Below, one piece after another: positions 19,885 to 30,600 of a stretch of 64,000 nucleotides of DNA (positions are counted from its first letter, which is position 1; every line of letters starts with the position of its first letter). The position numbers and the translations under genes were made by a program. The DNA is from Labilibaculum sp. K2S (GTDB lineage: Bacteria > Bacteroidota > Bacteroidia > Bacteroidales > Marinifilaceae), in contig NZ_JAUCMW010000005.1 of NCBI RefSeq assembly GCF_030372765.1, forward strand, positions 1 through 64,000, in the 5' to 3' direction. The notes under the pieces are model-generated. The model saw only the letters and a list, made by a program, of their open reading frames with translations. It had not been told where the DNA came from and did not search any database.

Positions 19885-19917
19885 AAGCAGAAAGAACACA
19901 AGATTAAGAACAGTAAA

Positions 19918-19951
19918 AAAACCACTATTCCTTAGCTGGAATAATGGTTTT
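19918..19951 (+). terminator. Intrinsic terminator after the first PUL
   Basis: AAAACCACTATTCC (19918-19931), a 6-nt loop and GGAATAATGGTTTT (19938-19951) form a 14-bp stem with one mismatch, followed by ATTTTTTCC. It closes the transcript that ends in the GH35 gene. Confidence 0.75.
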
Positions 19952-20070
19952 ATTTTTTCCTCGTGTATATGGATAAACGAAAGTGAGTTCTCAGAACTAA
20001 ATGAATACCAGCACCACGAAGAAAGTCTGATTTTGTTTCATTTTTATATATTCACCTAATAATTGTTTTC

Positions 20071-20322
20071 TTCCGCAGATAAATTAAAGTGCTCCGCTAA
20101 ATCATCACAATAATTATTTTATTAAGTTACATCATCAGATGATAAAATTCTTTCTTCTGCTGAATAAAATAATACATTAGATGTCATCTGATATAATTAT
20201 TCTTACAGCTGATATTATAATTTAATTCGCAGATTATATAATCTATTCATCTGACTTATATATTTATTACGCAATAGATGTTATTTTATATTCTGATGCA
20301 TTAATAAGATCAGCAACAATTC
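20071..20322. repeat. Degenerate AT-rich repeat with 21-bp period
   Basis: CTG or CAG triplets followed by A/T stretches recur at 20188, 20209, 20230, 20251 and 20293, all on one exact 21-bp register; the position at 20272 reads CAA. A second block in another phase has CAG at 20136 and CTG at 20157, and earlier CAG at 20076 and CTA at 20097. Typical unit words are CTGATATAATTATT, CTGATATTATAATTTA and CAGATTATATAATC. The period equals two helical turns. No frame stays open, so it is not an intact coding repeat. Confidence 0.5.
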
Positions 20323-20396
20323 TATAATTCGTAAATTAAAAGGAAAAATGAAGCCAGCATTCCTGCAAATTAGGGACAACTGGGATCAATCAATTC

Positions 20397-20498
20397 ACTC
20401 TCTGTGCTACTCTGTGTTCTCCGCGCACTGAAAATCAGAGATTAACAGCAGAAATTAAATAGAGCTGACCACAAAGGACACAGGGGTACACGGAGAAG
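20397..20498. repeat. Imperfect long inverted repeat
   Basis: An arm around 20397-20424 (contains TCTGTG and TGTGTTCTCCG) matches the reverse complement of an arm around 20469-20498 (contains GGACACAGGGG and CACGGAGAAG) at most positions, with about 45 nt between. It can form a large stem-loop and resembles the CTCTGTG-type palindromic repeats scattered through some Bacteroidota genomes; that resemblance is from memory. It may help end transcription from either side. Confidence 0.4.
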
Positions 20499-20598
20499 AA
20501 AATACCATTTTCAGAACTGAACAGAGCATCTGTTTGAGGAAAAAGGAGAATGTTCATAATTCTGTGTCAAACTATTTCAGGATAAGTCACAATCGGTA

Positions 20599-23500
20599 TT
20601 ACTGTTTTTTTTGAAATTCACTTGGCGTGATGTTGAACTCCGCTTTAAAGCAGGACGCAAAATATTTAGGATCAGAGAAACCTACAGAATAAGCTACTTC
20701 GGAAATGCTAATGTGACTTGATTTTAGCATTTTGGAGGCATGCTTTAGCTTTATATTTCTTATGAATTCAATAGGAGAAAGACCGGTTATAGTTTTCATT
20801 TTCCGATAAAGGGTGGATTTTGACAGGTTAAGTTGTCCGGCAAAAGAGTTGATGTCAAACTCTGCTTCCGTTAAGTTCTTTTCAATAATGAGAATGGCAT
20901 TTTTTAAAAATTGTTCATCCATTGATGGATAATCTAATGAAGAGATATTTATTTCTTGATTTGATTTAAAATCTTGCTGTTGCTGTTTCTTTTGCAAAGT
21001 GAAATTCTGGATTCGTGCCTGCAATACATTTATTTCAAAAGGTTTGGAGATGTAGGCATTTGCTCCGGCATTATAACATTCAATACGATCATCTATGCTG
21101 TTTTTGGCAGTAAGAAGAATAATCGAAATATGATTTGTCTCTATATTGTTTTTTAGTGTTCGGCACAACTCGAGGCCATCCATTTCCGGCATCATTACGT
21201 CACTAATAATTATATCTATATCCGTTGATTTTACAAGTTCAATAGCTTCTAAACCATTTTGGGCCGTTAATACATTATAAGATCTGAGCAAACGTTTTTG
21301 AATTATTTCAAGTAATTCAATATTGTCTTCAACCACCAAGATATTTATGTTGCTGATTTTTGAAGATATTTCGGGATATTCCTGAAGTTTATCATCTATA
21401 TCATTTAAATCTAAACTTTGAGCTTCCGGATATATTTCTTCAATTGTATAACTTTTTTTATCAATAGGAATCGCTACACAAAATGTGGAACCTGTTTTTG
21501 GTATGCTGTCAACGGATATTTTCCCATGGTGAAGTTCTACTAAATCTTTTGTTAGCGATAAGCCAATTCCATTTGTTTCGCTAACATCAGTTGTTTTGTT
21601 ATTATAAAACCGTTGAAAGATATGTTCAATATCTTCGGGTTGAATTCCTATGCCTGTATCTGATACTTTAATCGAAATAAATTCTGTGTTTTCTTTGATG
21701 AGATGATTAAGCTTAACAATAATTTTTCCATCTCTAGGAGTATATTTAAAAGCATTTGATAGAAGATTAAACAGGATTTTATCCATTTTATCGGCATCAA
21801 AATAGGCGTTTATTTCTTGAGGTGTTGAATTTAATTCAAATAGAATATTTTTTTTATCAAACATTGGTATAAAGTGGTTGTAACAGATATCATTTATAAA
21901 GGATGAAATGTCCGCCTTTGCAACACGTAATTCCATTTTACCACCCTCTACTTTTCTGTAATCAAGTATTTGCTGAAGTAATCTTTTGAGTCTGATAATG
22001 TTCGATCGTATAATTCCAAATTCGGGCATGTTTTTTTGAACCGTCGTTTCAATGTCATCTATCAAGCAATTAATTATCGTTAAGGGTGTTAATAGATCAT
22101 GAGAAATATTTGTGAAATATTTTAGTTTGGTTTGGGTGATTTCCTCAGATTTACTTTTCTCTATTTGGGTGATTTTCACTTCATTTTTTAATTTACTTCT
22201 ACCCAGAATTATTTTGAAAAGCAGGAATATTCCAAAAGCGAAAATTGAAAAATAGAGGAAGTATGCCAAGTTGGTTTCGTAGAATGCCGGTTTACGGTAA
22301 ATTGTAAGTTTAGTGATATTATTACTCCACAGATTATGAGCATCAGTAGCTTTTATGCAGAAGGTATAATTGCCTTTTTTTAATTGATTGTAAACCGCAA
22401 ATTGTCTGTCGTTTTTAGCGTAAATCCAATCGTTATCTACTCCTTCCAATTTATAGGCATACTTTATTTTTTTTGCATTTATGTAATCGAGAGTAGAGAA
22501 ATAAATTTCAATGTTTTTATCCTCAGGACTTAAAATAAGAGATTTATTTTTGAGATCGAATTTAACTTTATTATTCTGGCTAAGAATCGATTTGTTCTGT
22601 ACTTTTATATCTGTAATTCTTGTTTGAACTTTAGTTAGTGGGGAGTTTAAATTTTCCGAAGGGATAAAACGTGAGTATCCTCTGTTTCCACCTATGTATA
22701 TATATTTTAAATCAGTTGTTTTACAGAATGATCCTTTTAGATGTGAATTGATTTGAACTCCATCGGAGGCTGAATAGACAAAATAGGCATTGTTTCTTGG
22801 ATTAAATTCTATTATTCTTTTATATGTAGTAATCCAAATATTATTGTATTTGTCTGAAATAATATCTAAAATAGCCTCTCCTTTTAATCCGCAATCTACA
22901 GTTCTGTTTGTAAACGATTTATCAGTAGCATTGTATGCAATTAAACTACCTTCTTTAGTACCAATCCAAACATTTTCACTATGGTCTGCGGTAATTGATT
23001 GTATATGGTCACTCAATAATTTACTTTGAATTTTTTCAACAGCTAAATTTGAAATTTTATCTTTTGATAGTATTTGAGGTATAGCTATTTTATAAATTCC
23101 TTTATCATTAGAACTTATCCATAAGTTGTCATTTGTATCCTGGGTTATTGCATTTATTGAACCTATGTTTTGGGTTACCATAAACATATCTTCAGATCCT
23201 CTTGGTTGAACAAACAGGACTTTATTGGTACCTATCCAGATATTAGACTTATTATCTTCAAAAATAAGATTAATTAGACCGGGATTGTTAAAGCTGTTAT
23301 TTAGAAACGTCTCTTTTAAAGACGTAATATCAGATCCTTTTTTTTTGATTTTAAGAATTTTGGTGTTCTTAGTATTGGATATCCATATTTCATTGAGGCT
23401 TGAAATATAGATGATGTTATTTGTTTTGAGTAATTCCGGTATGTTTTTTAATTTTTCGAATTCTGTGAAATATTTAATTGTTTTTGTTTCTGGTGAATAT

Positions 23501-24654
23501 ATAAATAGACCTAACCTATTTTGGTTTACCCAAATATCTTTATTGTTATCAACACATAATGAGGTGAAAGAGGGTGCTATGTTACTTTTGTTATTAAGAA
23601 CATCTATTGGGAAATTATTAATTGCAGGTTTGTCAAAATCAATTTTAAACACCCCTTCGCTAAAGGCTCCAATCCATAAACTACCATCTCTGTCTTTTAT
23701 AATTTCACTAAAAATATTGTTGGTATTTTTAAGTAATTCTTGTGTGTTAACAGGAATAAGATCACCTAATTTGTCATACATATATGTACTCAATCCAGAC
23801 ATAGACATTGACCAAATATATTCAGCATTATCATCCTGAGCAAAGCTAAAGAAGGTTTCTTCTTCCTCAGAATAATTCGTCTTAGGAATTGTTATTTGTG
23901 TATACAAATCATTATTTTTTGCATTAGGGGTAAATTGATACAAGCCATCATTCCAGGTACCTATCCAGTAATTATTCTGATTATCCTGAAATATTTTAAA
24001 TGGATTGTTTGTACGTCCAATTTTAGGGTATTGGATAAATCGATCACTTTCCGTATCATATTTATGTAATCCTTCTTCCCATAGCGTTAACCAGATATTA
24101 TGATATGAATCTTCAAAAAGTTTATTAATTCCGCCATTAGGAATTGATTTTGAGTCATTCTGATTATGCGTATATCTTTTTTTTCTTGAAAAATCAGGAT
24201 TGTATCTGTACACAACATTTGATGCTCCAACCCAAATGGTACTGTCACTGCCAATTAATATATCACGAATTGCCATCGATTGTAATATACTATCAGGATG
24301 AGTTTTAATTTGATAGGTATTTCTGTTTAGGATACTTAAGCCTTCATTCGTTCCTATCCAAAGGTTATCGTTGTTATCTTCAGCGATGCAGGAAATCTCG
24401 TTACTGGCAAATAAGTTTGGAGAATAAATGTCTGATCTAAAAATTTTTATTCTATAGCCATCATATCTGCACAATCCTTCGGGAGTTCCAAACCAGATAT
24501 AGCCTTCGCTATCCTGAAAAATTCGATGAACAGAATTGGAGGGTAATTGATCCATTATTGGCAGTTGAGAAACTGAAATATTCTGCGATTTCACATGATT
24601 GTTAGAAACATATAATAATATCAGGAATGATAATGTTAGTATTTTAAATTTCAT
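20599..24654 (-). CDS. Hybrid two-component system regulator (HTCS) with AraC-type output
   Basis: This single-chain glycan sensor and regulator has 1351 residues. After a signal peptide (about 1-23) comes a periplasmic sensor of repeated two-bladed propeller units (Reg_prop, e.g. DSEGYIWFGTPEGLCRYDG and DNNDNLWIGTNEGLSILNR) to about 720. Then come a Y_Y_Y domain (about 725-790) and a membrane segment (about 797-819, YFLYFSIFAFGIFLLFKII). The histidine kinase has phospho-acceptor His852 (FTNISHDLLTPL) and an HATPase domain (about 955-1070). The receiver has phospho-acceptor Asp1152 (IISDVMMPEMDG), and an HTH_18 DNA-binding domain covers about 1260-1351. Such proteins bind a specific oligosaccharide and switch on the adjacent PUL, here the divergent genes from 25008. 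It is less likely to govern the sigma-controlled locus to its left. Confidence 0.96.
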   Translation of the reverse strand: MKFKILTLSFLILLYVSNNHVKSQNISVSQLPIMDQLPSNSVHRIFQDSEGYIWFGTPEGLCRYDGYRIKIFRSDIYSPNLFASNEISCIAEDNNDNLWIGTNEGLSILNRNTYQIKTHPDSILQSMAIRDILIGSDSTIWVGASNVVYRYNPDFSRKKRYTHNQNDSKSIPNGGINKLFEDSYHNIWLTLWEEGLHKYDTESDRFIQYPKIGRTNNPFKIFQDNQNNYWIGTWNDGLYQFTPNAKNNDLYTQITIPKTNYSEEEETFFSFAQDDNAEYIWSMSMSGLSTYMYDKLGDLIPVNTQELLKNTNNIFSEIIKDRDGSLWIGAFSEGVFKIDFDKPAINNFPIDVLNNKSNIAPSFTSLCVDNNKDIWVNQNRLGLFIYSPETKTIKYFTEFEKLKNIPELLKTNNIIYISSLNEIWISNTKNTKILKIKKKGSDITSLKETFLNNSFNNPGLINLIFEDNKSNIWIGTNKVLFVQPRGSEDMFMVTQNIGSINAITQDTNDNLWISSNDKGIYKIAIPQILSKDKISNLAVEKIQSKLLSDHIQSITADHSENVWIGTKEGSLIAYNATDKSFTNRTVDCGLKGEAILDIISDKYNNIWITTYKRIIEFNPRNNAYFVYSASDGVQINSHLKGSFCKTTDLKYIYIGGNRGYSRFIPSENLNSPLTKVQTRITDIKVQNKSILSQNNKVKFDLKNKSLILSPEDKNIEIYFSTLDYINAKKIKYAYKLEGVDNDWIYAKNDRQFAVYNQLKKGNYTFCIKATDAHNLWSNNITKLTIYRKPAFYETNLAYFLYFSIFAFGIFLLFKIILGRSKLKNEVKITQIEKSKSEEITQTKLKYFTNISHDLLTPLTIINCLIDDIETTVQKNMPEFGIIRSNIIRLKRLLQQILDYRKVEGGKMELRVAKADISSFINDICYNHFIPMFDKKNILFELNSTPQEINAYFDADKMDKILFNLLSNAFKYTPRDGKIIVKLNHLIKENTEFISIKVSDTGIGIQPEDIEHIFQRFYNNKTTDVSETNGIGLSLTKDLVELHHGKISVDSIPKTGSTFCVAIPIDKKSYTIEEIYPEAQSLDLNDIDDKLQEYPEISSKISNINILVVEDNIELLEIIQKRLLRSYNVLTAQNGLEAIELVKSTDIDIIISDVMMPEMDGLELCRTLKNNIETNHISIILLTAKNSIDDRIECYNAGANAYISKPFEINVLQARIQNFTLQKKQQQQDFKSNQEINISSLDYPSMDEQFLKNAILIIEKNLTEAEFDINSFAGQLNLSKSTLYRKMKTITGLSPIEFIRNIKLKHASKMLKSSHISISEVAYSVGFSDPKYFASCFKAEFNITPSEFQKKQ

Positions 24655-25007
24655 GGTTGCGTTTATTTTACTCTTATGAATAAGCGATATGTAATTTATA
24701 GAACTTTTCTCCTCTGTTAATTAATGTCAAATTCCCCTGATTAAATATTACGATGCTGTTACGATACGGGAAACTAGAGGTGAAGTATATTCTTAATTGA
24801 AAATTGATAATACGATTCTTATCTGGTTTTTTAAGGTGAATAATCATTCAAAAAGGATTAAATATCTGTCTTTTTACATCTGAAAGCCTCTGAAATTAAG
24901 CTTTGAATGAATTCTCCCCCATTCGGAATGATCTTTCAACTTTTATCCTGACAAAGATAGACATATTTGCAATGTTAATTTTTCCTAAAAATATAGTTGG
25001 TTCAAAT
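24655..25007. promoter_or_regulatory. Divergent intergenic region between HTCS and the second PUL
   Basis: This 353-bp region must hold promoters for both the HTCS (-) and the PUL (+), and probably the HTCS binding site. CATATTTG at 24962-24969 matches the Bacteroidota -7 box TAnnTTTG except for its first base and would place transcription start close to 24976, consistent with translation from 25008. No clear -33 TTTG was found at normal spacing. No operator repeat could be identified with confidence. Confidence 0.4.
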
Positions 25008-27536
25008 ATGAGGCGAATAGCACTTATTATTATATCTCTTTGTTTGTTTGAGAATATTGCATTTTCATCGAGTTATTATATTGATTCCCGTAGCGGAAAC
25101 GATTTAAATAAAGGGGTGAATCTTTCGAAACCCTGGCGTAGTTTAAAAAATGTAAATCTTTTACAATTTAATGCTGGTGATTCTATTCTTTTCAAAAGAG
25201 GTTCCGTTTTTGATGGGCAGTTAGCTCTTAATTTGGAAGGGAAAAAAGGGGCATTAATTGTGGTTGGAGCTTATGGAGATATGTCGCTTCCTTTTCCCCA
25301 AATTAATGGAGCAGGTCATAAAAAATATACACTGTTATTAAATAACCCAGCCTATTGTAAAGTATCTCAGCTTGAAATAACAAATAACGGAGAAAATAGA
25401 GCAGCTGGCAGAGTAGGCGTTTATATAAAAGCTGAAGATTCTGGTGAACGTTTTGATGTAACATTAGATGATTTGGTAATTAGAGATGTAAATGGAAGTT
25501 TAGTGAAAGAAGAAGGTGCTGGAGGAGGTATTTTCTGGGAGAATAAAGGTTCTAAAGTAAAATCAAGATTTGTAGGACTAACAATACAAAATTGTCACAT
25601 CGTAAATTGTGGAAGGAATGGTATTTATTCTGGGGGTTATGCTAGTCGGGATAAATGGTATCCAAATTTAAAAATTCTTATATCACACAACCTGATTGAA
25701 AGTGTCCCCGGTGATGGAATTGTACCTATAGGATGTGATGGTGCTGTAATAGAATATAATGTTATGCGCAATTGTCCTGACATTTTATCACCAAACGAAG
25801 CCGCAGCAGGTATTTGGCCATGGAGTTGTGATAACACAATTATCCAGTATAACGAAGTAAGTGGGCATAATGCCAAATGGGATGGACAAGGATTTGACTC
25901 AGATTACAATTGTCAAAATACTGTTATTCAATATAATTATAGTCATGATAATGCGGGTGGATTTTTATTAGTATGTAACGATGGAAATTCTCTTGGGAAG
26001 AGCTGGAACAAAGGCACTCTAAAATCTACTGTTCGTTATAATATTAGTGTAAATGATGGAATAAGAAATTACCCGACCAAACAAAGTGGGTGGTTTACAC
26101 CAGTTGTACATATAACAGGGCCTGTTAAAAATACAATGATTTCTAACAACTTGATTATACAATATCCAAAAGAAAATGATTCCATTGATTCGCGGATGTT
26201 AAAAATGGGAAATTGGGGGAATAAATGGCCGGAAAATACTCAATTTAAAAACAATATATTTTATGCTGACAGTGGTGTAAAAAGCAAATTTGACTTTGGT
26301 GGAGATATTAACACTTCCTTCATCGGGAACTCATTTTTGGGAGATTTTAAAAATCAACCTCAAGGAACAGATCTTGCTATTTCAAAAAAGAATATTAGTA
26401 AGGTTCTGCAAGCCAAATCTATAGAAGCAAAAATTTTGAGATTAAAGAAATTATTTGATGAGCCGGAACAAAAGTACCAATCTTTTCATCCTGGCGAATT
26501 ATGGTTAGATGATCAAGGAAATCATATCAATGCACATGGAGGAGGTATTCTTTCTTATCAAGGAAAATATTATTGGTTTGGAGAACACAAGAGTGCGAAT
26601 ACCAGTCAGGCATTGGTTGGGGTAAGGTGTTATTCTTCCGGTGATTTGTATCATTGGAAAAATGAGGGTGTGGCTTTATCTGTTGTGGAAAATAACAAAT
26701 TAAGTCCAATTGCAAAAGGGTGTACTATTGAACGCCCTAAAGTAATTTATAATGCTGTTACAAAGCAATTTGTCATGTATTTCCATCTGGAATTAAAAGG
26801 GCAAGGTTATCGCGCAGCGCAAGTAGGAATAGCAATAAGTGATGATGTGAAGGGACCTTATAAATTTGTGAAATCAGTAAGACCAAATGCTGGTATATGG
26901 CCTGTAAATATGAATCAAGATCAACGAACATCAAGTTTGGCGGCTGATGATTTTAAAGAATGGTGGACTCCCGAATGGCATGCAGCTATTGTAAATGGCC
27001 TATTTGTGCGACGGGACTTTGAGGGTGGGCAGATGTCGAGGGATATGACATTGTTTGTAGATGATGATGGAAAAGCATATCACATCTATTCTTCCGAAGA
27101 TAATTTAACCATTCATATTGCAGAGTTAACTAATGATTATTTGAATTATACAGGTAAGTATGTTCGTTTATTTCCTGGCGGGCATAATGAGGCTCCTGCT
27201 TTGTTTAAAAATGAGGGTAAATATTACTTAATCACATCAGGATGTACAGGATGGGCGCCTAATGCAGCACGTTCAGCTGTAGCTTCATCCATTTGGGGGC
27301 CATGGAAAACTCTTGGGAATCCCTGTCGTGGAGAAGGATCGGAATCGACTTTTTCATCGCAAAGCACCTGTATATTTCCTGTATATGGAGAAAAAAAATC
27401 ATTCATTTTTATGGCTGACAGATGGAATCCTAAGAATCACTCGGATGGCCGTTATGTTTGGTTGCCAATTTTGTTTGAGAACGGGAAGCCAATCATTAAA
27501 TGGGCAAAAGAATGGGATAAATATGTTTTTGACTAA
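25008..27536 (+). CDS. Parallel beta-helix fused to GH43 exo-beta-1,3-galactanase-like domain
   Basis: The start is set at 25008, where MRRIALIIISLCLFENIAFS gives a good signal peptide; an upstream in-frame ATG-like extension from 24903 lacks one and would overlap the proposed -7 box. The 842-residue product has an N-terminal right-handed beta-helix (about 22-465, repeated units such as NTIIQYNEVSGHNAKWDGQG). A GH43-type propeller follows (about 495-842) opening with ELWLDDQGNHINAHGGGILS, as in GH43 subfamilies 24/34. Glu575 in TIERPKVIYN replaces the usual Asp base region and Glu728 in HNEAPALF is the likely acid; exo-beta-1,3-galactanases of this group are known to lack the normal base Asp. 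It probably cuts or trims a beta-1,3-galactan backbone. susC follows 83 bp downstream. Confidence 0.8.
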   Translation: MRRIALIIISLCLFENIAFSSSYYIDSRSGNDLNKGVNLSKPWRSLKNVNLLQFNAGDSILFKRGSVFDGQLALNLEGKKGALIVVGAYGDMSLPFPQINGAGHKKYTLLLNNPAYCKVSQLEITNNGENRAAGRVGVYIKAEDSGERFDVTLDDLVIRDVNGSLVKEEGAGGGIFWENKGSKVKSRFVGLTIQNCHIVNCGRNGIYSGGYASRDKWYPNLKILISHNLIESVPGDGIVPIGCDGAVIEYNVMRNCPDILSPNEAAAGIWPWSCDNTIIQYNEVSGHNAKWDGQGFDSDYNCQNTVIQYNYSHDNAGGFLLVCNDGNSLGKSWNKGTLKSTVRYNISVNDGIRNYPTKQSGWFTPVVHITGPVKNTMISNNLIIQYPKENDSIDSRMLKMGNWGNKWPENTQFKNNIFYADSGVKSKFDFGGDINTSFIGNSFLGDFKNQPQGTDLAISKKNISKVLQAKSIEAKILRLKKLFDEPEQKYQSFHPGELWLDDQGNHINAHGGGILSYQGKYYWFGEHKSANTSQALVGVRCYSSGDLYHWKNEGVALSVVENNKLSPIAKGCTIERPKVIYNAVTKQFVMYFHLELKGQGYRAAQVGIAISDDVKGPYKFVKSVRPNAGIWPVNMNQDQRTSSLAADDFKEWWTPEWHAAIVNGLFVRRDFEGGQMSRDMTLFVDDDGKAYHIYSSEDNLTIHIAELTNDYLNYTGKYVRLFPGGHNEAPALFKNEGKYYLITSGCTGWAPNAARSAVASSIWGPWKTLGNPCRGEGSESTFSSQSTCIFPVYGEKKSFIFMADRWNPKNHSDGRYVWLPILFENGKPIIKWAKEWDKYVFD

Positions 27537-27619
27537 ACTGGAAATGAGAACTGTTGGTGTTCCTGTTGCTGGTTTTAAGATAGTTGAATAAATAATTTAC
27601 TAAGTAAAAATTTTAATTT

Positions 27620-30600
27620 ATGGAAAAACGATTTACAAGGTATTGGTTTCCTTTGGGAAGCAGTACAAAAACCTTGTTGCGATTAACGTTGACTAATCTT
27701 TTTGTTTTTGCAACAATACTTACCGGATGGACGGATGATCATAATCCCCAAGGTGAGGGGTATCAGCTGTTATCTGATAATAACAAACCCTCTCTGTATG
27801 AAAATTCGTCGCTGGAAGTCCAGAAAAAAAAGGAGATTAAAGGATCTGTTAAAGACAAGAGTGGAATGGGAATACCTGGTGTTAATGTATTTGTTAAAGG
27901 TACATTCATTGGTGTAACCACTGATATTAATGGTTATTATGCTATAAGTATTCCAGCAGAAGCAGAGCTTCTGGTTTATTCTTTTGTGGGGATGCTTGAA
28001 AAGGAGATGGCTATTGGAAACAAACTTACGATTGATGTTGTAATGGAAGAATCAAGCATTGATCTGGATGAGGTGGTTGCCATTGCCTATGGTTCGCAAA
28101 AAAAGACCACAATTACTGGAGCTGTGTCTACAATTTCAGGTGAGCAATTATTAAAAACTCCAACAGGATCTTTGTCTAATGCATTATCTGGTTCGGTAAC
28201 AGGATTGTCATCGGTACAATATTCCGGAGAACCGGGAGCTGATGATGCTGAGATTTATATTAGAGGTGTAACGACATTGAATAATTCGTCTCCTTTGATT
28301 CAGGTAGATGGTGTTGAACGTGAGTTTTCTCAGTTAGATCCGAATGAGATAGAAAGCATTACTATTTTAAAAGATGCTTCAGCAACAGCTGTATTTGGTG
28401 TGCGTGGAGCCAATGGTGTTATATTAATTACTACCAAACGAGGAAAAGAAGGAAAGGCTAAAATATCTTTTTCATCTTCTACTGGTTATCAAATGCCTAC
28501 AAAATTACTTGAATTTGCAGACAGTTATGAATATGCAAGTTATTATAATGAAGCGCAGGCTAACGATGGTGTGAGCGCTGGTAGTTATAAATTTCAGCCT
28601 GATGTTCTGGAAGCTTTCAAAACACATTCTGATCCAATACTATATCCGGATGTAGATTGGCTTGATCTATTATTAAAGAAGGGAGCAATTCAAACTCAGC
28701 ATAATGTAAATATCTCTGGAGGAGCTGAGAAAATAAGATATTTCGTTTCTTTAGGAGCTTTTACACAAGAAGGTTTATTTAAAACTTTTGATTCGGGCTA
28801 CGATTTTAATTTTGATTTCAAACGATATAATTACCGTGCAAACCTTGATTATGATATTTCAGAAAGCACTCTGTTAACTCTAAATTTAGGTGGCCGTATT
28901 GAAGATAAAAACACGCCGATTTCTAACGAAGATCAGAATCAGTTATTTCGCCAGCTTTATTGGGCAACTCCTTTCGGTGGTGCAGGTATAGTTGATGGCA
29001 AAAGGGTTGTGACAAATACTGATTATTTGCCAGATGCCGGTAGTGATGGACTTTCTCCTTACTATGGAAAAGGATTTAATGCTAAATCAACCAATGTTCT
29101 TAATGTTGATTTGGCTTTAAAGCAGGAACTTGATTTTGTTACAGAAGGTTTATTTTTTAAAGTAAAAGGATCCTATAACAGCACATTTTATCATACAAAA
29201 ACCAGAAGTTCATCCACTCCTTTTTATACTCCGGTTAAGACAAGTGATGGGGGAATTGAATATAAGAAAAGTGGGGATGACGCTGAACTGAATTATGGTG
29301 AAAGTTTTGATAAAGGACGTAATTGGTATGCTGAAGCAAGTGTTAACTACGATCGTAAATATGGAAAGCATACTATTGGCGCTCTAGCTTTGTACACTCA
29401 ATCTAAAAAATATTATCCAAAACAATATACCGATATTCCATCAGGCTATGTAGGGATGGTTGGTCGTATAACATACGATTGGAGTACTCGCTATATGGCA
29501 GAGTTTAATGTTGGATACAATGGATCCGAAAATTTTGCACGTGCTAAGCGATATGGATTCTTTCCTGCTGGATCTTTAGCTTGGGTTGTATCTGAAGAAA
29601 ATTTCATGAAGGAATTTAAAAATGTCATTAATTACATGAAATTAAGAGGTTCTTATGGAGTTGTAGGTAATGATAAATACTATATAGGAGATACGCAGCA
29701 ACGATTTATGTACATTCCTGATTCCTATGTTCTTGGTGGAAGTGGGTATAATTTTGGAACAAATGTAGGTTCAGATCAACCGGGAGCCTATGAAAGTTCA
29801 AAATCGAATAAAGATGTAACATGGGAAAAAGCTTACAAGCAAAATTATGGTATTGATTTGGCATTCTTAAATGAGCGTTTTAAAGTATCTGTAGATGTAT
29901 TTAGTGAGCACAGAGAAGATATTTTAGTGAAGTCTGAAACTACACCTAATATTGTAGGCGTTTCTTTGCCAGTTATAAATATGGGGGTGGTTGATAGTCA
30001 TGGTTATGAAATTGCCTTGAAATGGAATGATGAGATAGGCGAAAATTTTAAATATTGGGTGAACACGAACCTCTCATTTGCAAAAAATAAAATTATTGAA
30101 AAGGGAGAAGTTAAGCCCAATGAAGATTATATGAGGCAAACTGGCAGACCAGTGGGATCTAATATCATTCGTAAATTCTGGGGTTTCTATGATGAAACAG
30201 CTAATGACCGGTATAAAGCTCAATATGGGCAGGATATTGCCGTACACGCTGGAGGTTTAGAGCCGGGAGATGTTGTTTATGTTGATTTAAATAAAGACGG
30301 AACAATTGATTCGGATGATGTAACAAAAGCTGGTTATACTAATAATCCGGAATATGTGGCAGGTATGAATCTTGGCTTTTCATGGAAGAACCTGGATTTT
30401 AGTATGCAATGGACTGGTGCTTGGAATACTTCCCGCTTACTTCAGGAAACATTTCGTAATCCGATGGGAGATACTAATACAAAAGGTTTGTTATCGTATC
30501 AATACAAACAGCGTTGGACTCCGGAAACCGCTTCAACAGCAAAATTACCACGTGCTACTCTTGCTCATAAAACAAATAATTATCAAAGTTCTGATTTATT

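Larger units (their letters stand above)
19885..20598. other. 714-bp gap between converging genes, rich in repeats
   Basis: The gap between GH35 (+) and the hybrid regulator (-) has no gene in any frame. It holds a terminator (19918-19951), a 21-bp-period repeat tract (about 20071-20322) and an imperfect inverted repeat (20397-20498), each listed separately. Confidence 0.7.

Noticed and set aside
24903-25007. 35-residue N-terminal extension of the beta-helix/GH43 protein
   Set aside because: It lacks a signal peptide and spans a likely -7 promoter box; ATG at 25008 starts a good signal peptide.
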